DNA of 64,000 bases from Siphonodentalium dalli. Lineage: Eukaryota; Mollusca; Scaphopoda; Gadilida; Siphonodentaliidae. The DNA lies in contig CP136066.1 in the NCBI GenBank assembly GCA_032622095.1, positions 187,526,716-187,590,715 on the forward strand. The letters run 5' to 3'. The notes under the pieces were generated by a model, which had not been told where the DNA came from, did not search any database, and was given only the letters and a program-made list of their open reading frames with translations. This document shows, one piece after another, positions 21,459 to 30,447 of this stretch. The position numbers and the translations under genes were made by a program. The stretch's first letter is position 1. Every line of letters starts with the position of its first letter.

Positions 21459-21891
21459 GTGACCCGCCATATCAAATCCAGTCGTAAGTCGATTTTTCCC
21501 TGTGCCAATGCATTCTCTTATATATGCGAGTCGACCATAGGTCGCCTCGCATATATAAGAGAATTCATTGGCCTAACAATTTTTTACAATTTTAATAATG
21601 TTTTCTTGTATTCTTTAACAATTTTATAATTTCACCCATACAGAGCCCCAGACAAATATGAGCAGACGACACTCTTCTGTATGCTTCTATATATGTGTGG
21701 GGCTCCCTGCAGGGTAATGGATGTTTTTTTATTTTATGTCCTAAAAATTGTAGTTATTTAAAAAAAATGATAACAAATTGTTAGGCAAATGCATTCTCTT
21801 ATATATGCGAGGCGACCTATGGTCGACTCGCATATATAAGAGAATGCATTGGCACAGGGCACTTACGACTGGATTTGATATGGCGGGTCAC
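21459..21891. mobile_element. MITE family B, copy 1
   Basis: Terminal inverted repeats GTGACCCGCCATATCAAATC (continuing to the AAGT of CAGTCGTAAGT) at both ends. Inside are two inverted copies of the CTCTTATATATGCGAG palindrome module, around 21503-21575 and 21783-21860. The flanks show at most a short ACTT-like duplication and no TTAA. Non-coding. Confidence 0.8.
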
Positions 21892-22461
21892 ACTTGCAAA
21901 CACTATCATTCGTGTCAGCAGCAGTGATCAGAATAATATTATCGTCAGTATATGATGAAGTATGATTTCTTTACACTTATCTTCTTGTTCTACATTTGAA
22001 AATAATCCGAGTGCAGGACATTGGTATCATCTGTAAAATGTATCGATTTTAATTAACACATAATTGGTAAGTCATGTATTTAAAGTACAATGGTACAAGT
22101 ATGCCACCTGTTGGTTCTCATAACAGTACCTCATATTAGATTTACATTCTTTCATGTCTGAAATACATGTACATTTGGAAATTATAAATCTCTCGTTTGG
22201 TAAGGCGAATATCACGATTAATTGTCTCAAAACCTGGATAGGTTCAAGTATGTTACTTTACTTTAAAGGGGTACTGTATTCAAATGTTGTTATTGGTTTA
22301 TATATTCTCTCCTTCGTTGAATATTGTAACAGATTTCCATTAATTGACTGTCTACTATGAAGTAATCTTACAGATGACAGATAAGCCGGAATGTACGAAG
22401 TAATGTTACAGATGACATATAAGCCGGAATGCAAAAATGGAACGCTCATTATCGAGATATT
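21892..22461. other. Non-coding
   Basis: No gene or clear repeat, apart from a short direct repeat of AGATGACA-TAAGCCGGAATG at 22370-22431. Confidence 0.4.
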
Positions 22462-22860
22462 TTTGTACAGTTTCAGGCAAATTAATGTATGAAATAAATG
22501 TTATATTGTATGAATAATAGTCACAGATACTCAATAATTTTATTGTATAGTCAGCGAGTGGCTTGAGTTCACGCCCGTATCAACATAATTTTTACACGAT
22601 GTGCATGTGCCACGCGTTGCCCAATCCACTATCCGTAAATTAATTTTATTACGTCTTGTACGTGGACATTCGTAACTTGGTTTATGGCTGGAATCAAAAG
22701 TAAATTTATATTAAATTACTAAATTTGATTTTATGATAACCTGAATGTTTACAGAAGATATTATTGACTCAAATTAATTATGTTTCTATACATTATCGAT
22801 ATTAGATCGTTATTTCTGGAAATTTATTGAAATTGGCGAATAGTCTCCCTTAAAGATGGT
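22462..22860 (+). repeat. About 0.4-kb direct duplicate, copy 2
   Basis: Partner of 20949-21370, with several indels. Confidence 0.7.
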
Positions 22861-22951
22861 CTATCTCTTCCTAACAAGTTTTATATAGTTTCTGGCCATA
22901 TAAGATAACAAACATGAATCGAATATTCATTTCCGGAAACGTTTCTATCAA

Positions 22952-23151
22952 TTAACCATTCCATGAATGGAGCTTCCTGAATTTTTGAAAAAACCCTGTG
23001 TCATTACATTCTCTGATATATGCGAGAATACATTGGCATAACAATATTTACCTTGAGCCAATGCATTCTCTTATAAACATACGAGGCTCCCTACACTGGC
23101 ATGGGGATCCTTAATGCTGCACCAACTCAGTTCCCGTCGTGAGAGGGTTAA
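22952..23151. mobile_element. TTAA-flanked MITE family C, worn copy
   Basis: The ends are TTAACCATTCCATGAATGGA and GTGAGAGGGTTAA. The palindrome modules are shortened (CTCTGATATATGCGAGAATA). Better preserved copy: 25554-25820. Confidence 0.6.
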
Positions 23152-23211
23152 TATTTATTTTATTTCTATTTTCTGGTATAATACATACAACCTTTCGGGA
23201 CAGTTTTAATT

Positions 23212-23651
23212 TTAAAGGTACTCAATCCGAATTAACGCTCGCAAATTACTATTTGCGTGGCTTCGGGGGTAAACAATATCTGATTGGAGTCGAGGAACCC
23301 ATCCATCAAAGTGATCAGATATCGATGTTTGAAATCTATTATTTTAATTAAAGTGGCCCAGTAAAATGTCGATGAGAAGAACTTATCTGACCAGATAGCG
23401 GATGAAGATCGATAACTCTAAAATCCAGTGGCTTTTTTGTGTCAGATATTTTGACAACTGGCAAAATTTCGTTGAACAAAACGTTAGTAAATAACAGGTT
23501 TTGGGCAATTTTATACTATAGTTGACTGTGGTTAGCATTGTTTTTGGGCAATTAATCGATTCTGATAACGAAGCGGCATTTCAAAAATTGTTGTTGTTGT
23601 TGTTGGTATATGGTGATATGGGGACCGTCGAATCGGATTGAGTATCTTTAA
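23212..23651. mobile_element. TTAA-flanked MITE family E, copy 2
   Basis: TTAA-AGGTACTCAATCC at the left and GATTGAGTATCT-TTAA at the right. The interior is the inverse of 12357-12819, including the GTTGTTGTTGTTGTTGG tract. Confidence 0.75.
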
Positions 23652-23996
23652 AACTAACTTCAGGCGCACTCGAAGTGTATATATACATATCAAGAGGGAC
23701 AACTCTATCGTGTAGTACTCTCCGTCAAGGTAGAATGCCATTTGAATTCAGATATTTTACATGAATAAACGACTTTATTGTGGATTTATATACGAATAAC
23801 ATTCACAATCTTCAGTTTTTTCTGTGTTATATTCACAGAAAAGGTTATTCGTAGTCTTGAAATCGTTTTTATAAACATTATGTTGTTGTTGTTGTTTTTG
23901 ATGTTGTAATTGTGACCTGGAAGAGATACACCATCTTTAACTATTGTTAAACTTGATGGGCGGACACAAGCAGCAAGAGCTATGTTGCATGTGTTC

Positions 23997-24556
23997 ATAT
24001 GATGTAATAATATAAAGTTATTATACAATGTTGTGTACAGTATGAGTTTTTCTTGTACGAGTCCAGGTTGTGGTGAAAAGTCATATTGGACTATAGACAA
24101 GCAGCGTCGAGTCCAATATGACTTTTCACCACAACCTGGACGAGTACAAGAAAAACTCATACTGAACACAACATTGTAACTTGTATTATCCATCTGTATG
24201 TTTATCCAAATTTTGGGAATAAAACTTTAGTGGTTATTTTTGGTATTTGTCGGCACTTAATTCTCTATAAAAGCCTGTAGTTGATCATCAGAATGCATGA
24301 TTTGGAACAGTAAACACGGAAATGAAAAAAAACTTAATGCGGAAGTGAAATGTCTGCTAAATCAACCAGTGTTGCGCGCGCATTACAATTTCACCGATTC
24401 ATTTCGCAATAGTTAATTCGTGACGCCACAGAGTCCCTATCAAAAAGTGATATTGCACACTTGGGAGTCCAATATGACATTCGGGAGTACAATATGACTT
24501 TTTCCCGGACTATCACGTGGCGGCTTTTGCCCAATCGGAAATGGTGTTAGTTAAAT
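23997..24556 (+). repeat. Tandem duplicate unit 1 with hairpin 24024-24178
   Basis: The hairpin arms begin TACAATGTTGTGTACAG and carry CTTGTACGAGTCCAGGTTGT; the loop is worn. After it come TATCCATCTGTATG, a degraded TGACGCCA, direct GTCCAATATGAC-like repeats, CACGTG (24514) and CCAATCGGA (24531). The next unit repeats this order. Confidence 0.8.
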
Positions 24557-25146
24557 GATGGATAATAGTATAAAGTTATTATACAATGTTGTGTACAGTA
24601 TGAGTTTTTCTTGTACGAGTCCAGGTTGTGGTGAAAAATCATATTGGACGAGACACGCCAGTGTCGAGTCCAATATGATTTTTCACCACAACCTGGACGA
24701 GTACAAGAAAAACTCATACTGTACACAACATTGTATAATGACATTTGTATTATCCATCTGTATGTTTATCCAAATTTTGGAAATAAAACTTTTGTGGTTA
24801 TTTTTGGTATTTGTCGGCACTTAATTCTCTATAAAGGCCTGTACCGTATATTGATAATCAGAAAGCATGATTTGGAAAAGTAAACACGGAAGTGAGAAAA
24901 AACTCAATGCGGAAGTGAAACGTCTGCTAAAATCCATCAATGTTGCGCGCGCATCACAATTTCACCGATTCATTTCGCAATAGAGTAAATTCGTGACGTC
25001 ACGGAGTCCAATATGAAAAGTCATATTGTACAGTCGGGAGTCCAATATGACTTTCGGGAGTCCAATATGACTTTTTCCAGAACGATCACGTGGCGGCTTT
25101 TGCCCAATCGGAAATGGTGTTAGTTAAGGGATGGATAATAATATCA
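24557..25146 (+). repeat. Tandem duplicate unit 2 with hairpin 24582-24735
   Basis: Same layout, shifted by about 560-575 bp. The hairpin loop is GACAC-GCCA-GTGTC. The body has an intact CRE-like palindrome TGACGTCA near 24998, three GTCCAATATGA words, CACGTG (25087) and CCAATCGGA (25104). Each unit ends at GTGTTAGTTA followed by ATGGATAATA. The mirrored small ORFs here are products of the hairpin. Confidence 0.8.
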
Positions 25147-25439
25147 AATAATACTCCTTGAAATATTGTCGCTGCATGCGTTTATCAAACTGACTTAGTT
25201 ACATGCCCAGTTACATGCATATTGTTGTTTGATGCTTTTGTTTTAAATAGAAATGATACATATATATATGCTCTTCTAGTATAAAATACTTACCTACTAC
25301 CCATAAAAATGTTGCTTAAATTGATCTTATGATATTGACGAAAGCCACATTCCGGAAATGCGTTCGACCTATAATATTACCATCACCGTGAACACGGTAT
25401 GGTCGGCAATTTTAGCCGGAAGTGACAGCTGCGGACGGT

Positions 25440-25540
25440 CAGAACTCGATTAGCAAACTCCAGGCAGAGTTATCTCCCATCGCTCCGCTGAGATCGCAGT
25501 GATAACGTAGGGGGCGCTGCGTGGAGTTTGCTCGATTAGT
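25440..25540. repeat. Short inverted repeat
   Basis: CTCGATTAGCAAACTCCA and TGGAGTTTGCTCGATTAG face each other partly as inverted and partly as direct repeats (CTCGATTAG is direct, CAAACTCCA inverted). The 9-bp direct repeat around a 10-bp inverted repeat (GCAAACTCCA) looks like a small insertion with target duplication. Confidence 0.5.
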
Positions 25541-25553
25541 ACATTCTTGCCAG

Positions 25554-25820
25554 TTAACCCTTCCATGACTGGAGCTTCCTGAAATTTTGCGAAAACCCTG
25601 TGTCAATGCATTCTCTTACACATATATGCGAGTCTGCCATATGGAGCCTTGCATATATAAGAGAATACATTGGCCTAACAAAAGTTACCTTGACCTCGTA
25701 AGCCAGTGAATTCTCTTATATATGCGAGGCTCCCCATGGGAGACTTGCATATATAAGAGAATGCACTGGCACGGGGTTTTTAAAGCTGCACCAGCGCAGC
25801 TCCCGTCATGAAAGGGCTAA
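25554..25820. mobile_element. TTAA-flanked MITE family C
   Basis: The left end is TTAACCCTTCCATGACTGGA. The right end is GTCATGAAAGGGCTAA (one change from TTAA). Two palindrome modules of the GCATATATAAGAGAAT type sit inside, with a variable loop region (CTGCCATATGGAG). The module is the same as in families A and B. Confidence 0.75.
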
Positions 25821-25938
25821 GTGCCGAAGAGGATAATTATGGCGTCGCTTATATATATGAAAACACAAATTAAGTGCTAGCAGTTGATGGAGTTCTCCAG
25901 TGTCATTTCGACCTTTTTCGAAAATATTATTAACTTTT

Positions 25939-26364
25939 TTAAAGGTCCACTTAATTTGTGAATGCCCAGATCACACTAAAGACAACATTCCATATTATTT
26001 ATAATTTGGAAGAGGAACCAAATGATATATATATATTCCACCATAATACGTGTGACCTTGCAAGTGTCCACCAAAAATTCTCATTCACCTCAAGACTTAT
26101 CCCGTTATTTACCATAGAATGCAGCATAATTCACAACTAAAAGATAGAATTATTCCCCTTCAGTTGAGAATAATAAACTGTCACTACAGACAAGATCGAA
26201 ATTAAAGACAGAACGCACGTCCGTACCTTGACAAAAACAACATTTATTCGAAAAATTGATTATACAATGTTTTGGAGCTTCCTCTTTCAAATGGCATAAA
26301 ATATGATAAATGTTGTATATAATAATATGTGATCTGGTGATTCGAAAATTAAGTTGGCCTTTAA
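25939..26364 (+). mobile_element. TTAA-flanked MITE family D, full copy
   Basis: TTAA-AGGTCCACTTAATTTG at the left and CGAAAATTAAGTTGGCCT-TTAA at the right. The interior has TTGGAGCTTCCTCTTTCAAA. Non-coding. Confidence 0.7.
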
Positions 26365-27081
26365 CTGTCTAAATTATAGTTTTTAGCAATTTAACTTTAC
26401 TTTCGTATGTGCGTTCCAAATCTCTTTTCCAAATTATATAAACCACTCCTGGACCCTACCTGGGCGAGGAAACCAGTACCTGTAAAATTGGGTCCCAAAA
26501 CCCATAAAACATTCCCACTTTAATATGTTCTACAGATACATTCCTCTTCCGTCACGATATAAATACACCTATTTTATACTCGTACACGTGTTTAAATTTA
26601 TTAATTCCTTTGTTGACTTGTAGATACATGTGCATGTAGCCGTCGGATTCGCTCCTTTCGGATACCATTCGACTCTTCATTCTGGTTGTTACCTGCCAGT
26701 CCGCGGAGCCGGAATTGGTTACAAGCAACTAATTACATAGAGTTACGCTTCTTGGACTCGAGTCAACATAACAAAAATATTATGGCTGTGATTGATTGAT
26801 TATCGTTGAGGGATAATTCCCTGAGCCGGATGAGAAAATCATAGCCGATATATACGTAAACATGGTGATAACTTTTGTTTAGATGGTCAGGAGAGTCTCG
26901 TGGGGTCCCGAGGTTATGGAAGGGGTTGTATGCTGCTGATTTTATGCATTAAATGGGGTAGTTATGGAAATGCAAGATTATCTTTTTTTTTAAATACCGA
27001 AAAGGACGCGTTTGTTGTCCCCTAGCGGTGTATCGGATGACGTTCTAGGGGGAAAAGTCAAAATTTGAAGTTCAAATAGGC
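26365..27081. other. Non-coding
   Basis: No gene, repeat or RNA recognised. Confidence 0.4.
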
Positions 27082-27583
27082 TTAAAGATACGGTTGGCCT
27101 TGGCGGTGGGTATCATGTGAAAATATTTCCACCAGTCAAAAACCGCCACAAACAGAAAGAACATCAAAATATAGACCGACTTTGTCCGTATACAAATAAG
27201 AAATATCACATAAACAGTATGTTATTGTCATATGTTTGACCATTGTTATGTAAACAAAGGCTTAAAAAGTAACTTTTCTGGTGTTTGTTTATATTATGAT
27301 GGTAAACATAAAGAGCGTTCTTTGTTGGTCAATTCCTGATATGGAACTAATAAAGAGCGTTTATGCCATTTGTGTGTGATTAGCCAGTAGCATTCTGTTG
27401 TCTTCTGTAACACAACCAGGCTCTTGCTTAGGTGAAACATAGTAGGTCTTTATGATAACATGCTGTTTACGCGATGGTCATGGTATATATGAACGAAACT
27501 GTATGCGTTTTAATGTTTTTCTGTTTACGGCGATTGGAATAAATATGAATATTTTCGACAACAAAGGCCTCACGTGCCTTTAA
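27082..27583. mobile_element. TTAA-flanked foldback element, unit 1
   Basis: TTAA-AGATACGG at the left and CACGTGCCT-TTAA at the right. Complementary arms include CGCCACAAACAGAAAGAACA and its inverse near 27510-27530. About 260 bp lie in the middle. Confidence 0.6.
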
Positions 27584-27606
27584 CCTATCGCTGGTGGGAA
27601 CTACAG

Positions 27607-27932
27607 TTAAAAGCTCGGATGGCCTTCGCAGTGGTTATGCTCGTTAAAACTGCCATAAAAGGAAAGAATATTAAAATATAGACATAGTTTGTTCTTATAC
27701 CAATCATAAATAACGCGTAAATTGTTTGTTATTGTCAAGCTCGTTTTTTGCTTTTTGTTTACACAACAAAAGCTGCGAACTTGACAATATAACACACTAT
27801 TTAAGCGATATGTATGATTGGTATAAGAACAAATTATGTTTATATTTTAATCTGCTTTCTGTTTATGGCGGTTTTAATGGATGTGACTATTTTGACAGCA
27901 ATACCCACCACGAAGTCCATCCGTGCCTTTAA
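27607..27932. mobile_element. TTAA-flanked foldback element, unit 2
   Basis: The arms fold along almost the whole length around 27755. TTAA-AAGCTCGGATGGCCTTCG at the left meets GTGCCT-TTAA at the right, with ATTGGTATAAGAACAAA as a clear arm word. Same family as unit 1, 24 bp away. The facing ORFs of 62 and 68 codons are mirror images from the palindrome. Confidence 0.7.
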
Positions 27933-28598
27933 CACTGCCGCCTATGGAAACTAATTAGTTGTCTGTAACCTATATGGAGTCTATGCACTCTGTTTAAGTC
28001 ACCAGATCCGACATCCACTGTGCCATAACGGCATAAAAATTCATTTTACATTTTGCGTTAGTTATTTCCTGGGGCCCAGTTAGTTCCATTAATATTGTTT
28101 TTGATGCTCTTGTGTTAGATTTTCGATGAATGCATTTCCATATTTTAAATATTGCGTGTGGATTTGATCCAACTTTAGCTAATTTTGCATTGAATTTATT
28201 GCTGGTATATAGTCAGGGTTGTATTCATGAAAGAATTTCGTTTCATTTTTTCTGTTCAAAATTAATCTTTTTATTTATATGATTGTCCATGTTGCTTTAT
28301 TGTAATTTTTGCGCCTTAGTTTTACTTGTAATAAATCTATGTATGATTTGAGACTCTCAGCAAATTGGTGAATATAGTTCTATGTTTTGAATTTTATCTC
28401 TTTTCTGAAGTTTAACATTCAATAAAATTTAAAATATAACTGTTTTTGTTTGTATAATATGCAAATAATAGCCCTCCGGGTAACACTTTCTATACTAAAT
28501 AATACTCATTGATGAGTTATCCCTTGGGGAAATGTTCAGATAATAAGTTCAACAAACGACCATAGGTCTGCTTATTTTTCCTGAACATCCCTCCATTT
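27933..28598. other. Non-coding, T-rich
   Basis: No gene seen. Sequence is T-rich with no recognised family. Confidence 0.4.
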
Positions 28599-29057
28599 GT
28601 GACCAAATCCAAATCTAGTCGTAAGTCGGGATTTTGTTTACCCTGTGCCAATGCATTCTCTTATATATGCGAGTCGACCATAGGTCGCCTCGCATATATA
28701 AGAGAATGCATTGGCCTAACAATTTTTTATCATTTTTTTTAAATAAATGTTTCTTACAATTTTTAGGACATAAAATAAAAAACATCCATTACCATGCAGG
28801 GAGCCCCACACATATATAGAAGCACATAGAAGAGTGTCGTCTGCTCATGTTTGTCTGGGGCTCTGTATGGGTGAAATTATTAAATTGTTAAAAATTAATT
28901 ACAAGAATTTTTTTTTTAAATTGTAAAACATTGTTAGGCCAATGCATTCTCTTATATATGCGAGGCGACCTATGGTCGACTCGCATATATAAGAGAATGC
29001 ATTGGCACAGGGTAAAAAAAATCCCGACTTACGACTGGATTTGATATGGCGGGTCAC
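28599..29057. mobile_element. MITE family B, copy 2
   Basis: GTGACC...AAATC...AGTCGTAAGTCGGG at the left and ACTTACGACTGGATTTGATA then TGGCGGGTCAC at the right. Two palindrome modules are in opposite orientation (28645-28715 and 28938-29010). It adjoins the broken ORF1-like gene at 29058 and supplies that frame's first ATG. Confidence 0.8.
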
Positions 29058-30140
29058 ATAAATTTATCACCCATTGTCGTGCTACGGAATGTACGGAAAC
29101 TAACTAATCTACTGGACATGGTCATCGGAGATCTTTTCGACATGGAATATGATGCTTCAAGGGAAGACATAGATGACATCGTTGACGTTGGAACGACCAA
29201 CCAAGAAGTAAGGGATTATTCTCTGGATATAGACAAGGTGTCGAAGAGGAAACATGACAGAATGGTCGTTCATTTTGAGAATGTTGAGGTAAAGAACAAG
29301 GGGAGGTGCATAACATTTGATATGGACACAGCCAGATTCGAGGAATATAAAACAGGACTGACAAAGAAATATTGGGATGGCGGTAAGTCCAAAGAAAAGA
29401 ACGGCGCTGTATGGCGTATTGTTTGCGACAACCAAAACGTTGAAGTTGAGGATATACTAAATGTACCAACGAGAACAAAGTCATGCAAAGTTACTATCCA
29501 TGCATTTAGAACACAAAATAAACTCATGTTATAGGGACCTAAACCTAATATCGCATGGTGGTTGACCAATATTCTTCCAGACGTATATCGACTTGGCTTC
29601 AACACTGATTTTGGAAAGATTTCTGATATTCTTCATGTGATTTATCCTAAAGGGAAAATCTCGTCATTGAAAGAAAATGATGACAACGCCCTACTTGAAA
29701 ATAGTGTTTCAATTATTCATGACATGGATATTAATGACCGTCTGCGACCCATTGAATGGAATCCAAATAAAACTGTTTCCTTCAACACTTCTAAACGTTT
29801 AATGGGTCACAGTCGCTTTGGTCAAAAGAATAATAAAAATGTAAACAGTGTTACAAAAGGCAACTTCATATCGACGTCGACATTGAAATCTTCTGTAGAT
29901 GAATTACAGATCAGCATCGAAGAAAGTAAATTGGAACAGAGAGATCAACAAGAATCTATAACTCATATTATAGTAGATGTTAAGAATCTTCTTTCGCAAC
30001 AGGCTAATGATTTTAAACATCAAATTACGGAACTTGAAAATGATATAATCTGTCTGAAAGCTGATAATTTGAAATTGAGAAAAGAGATCGCAGATATAAA
30101 TGAAAAAAACATCAGGAATGATAGACGGTATTTCTTCTAA
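29058..30140 (+). pseudogene. Retroelement ORF1-like gene, 5'-truncated, internal TAG
   Basis: One frame runs for about 360 codons and is broken only by TAG at 29532-29534, between ...FRTQNKLML and GPKPNIAWWL. The region around residues 130-165 (SCKVTIHAFRTQN then GPKP) resembles the central part of ORF1 proteins of invertebrate non-LTR retrotransposons. Residues about 280-350 form a likely coiled coil (DELQISIEESKLEQRDQQES, then LENDIICLKADNLKLRKEI). The 5' end is cut by the MITE at 29057; the ATG at 29046 lies inside the MITE terminus and is probably not the original start. The element assignment is a family-level guess. Confidence 0.5.
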
Positions 30141-30447
30141 AGAGTGTACGGATAAAAACGCAGAGAATATCACAATGGTATCAGAGATAAATGTAGCAGA
30201 ATCGCAAGCTACCAGATGTGACGGAGACATGATGGCTAACATCCAGGTTCCTATTTCAAACAGGTTCAATTGTTTTGTGGATCAAAACCTGTCGTTAGAA
30301 TCTGCAGCGGCTATTTACCATCGGATGGCAAATATCGATTCCACCGATATGCGCTATTTACCATACGATGGTATTTTAAAGAAAAACAAATATCATATAA
30401 CCACAATACACTCCTATAATGACAATTACTACCCACCTTCTTTGTAA
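30100..30447 (+). other. Overlapping 115-codon ORF of unknown function
   Basis: It opens in the +1 frame at ATGAAAAAAACATC, 41 nt before the end of the preceding frame. The composition is protein-like but no domain is recognised. It ends exactly where the 164-bp satellite starts. It could be the continuation of the same retroelement gene after a frameshift. Confidence 0.3.

Noticed and set aside
23786-24883. Mirrored ORFs such as CSVNTRGTCSKN-type and SMSFSCTRPGCGEKSYWTR
   Set aside because: They lie in the arms of the tandem hairpins and are mirror readings of the palindrome.
29122-29605. Minus-strand ORFs of 92-120 codons
   Set aside because: Shadows of the plus-strand ORF1-like gene, which has the protein-like composition and coiled coil.
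30101-30110. A-AAA-AAC slippery heptamer as a -1 frameshift site between the two overlapping ORFs
   Set aside because: The heptamer is in the right register, but the downstream ORF is in the +1 frame, so a -1 shift would not reach it.
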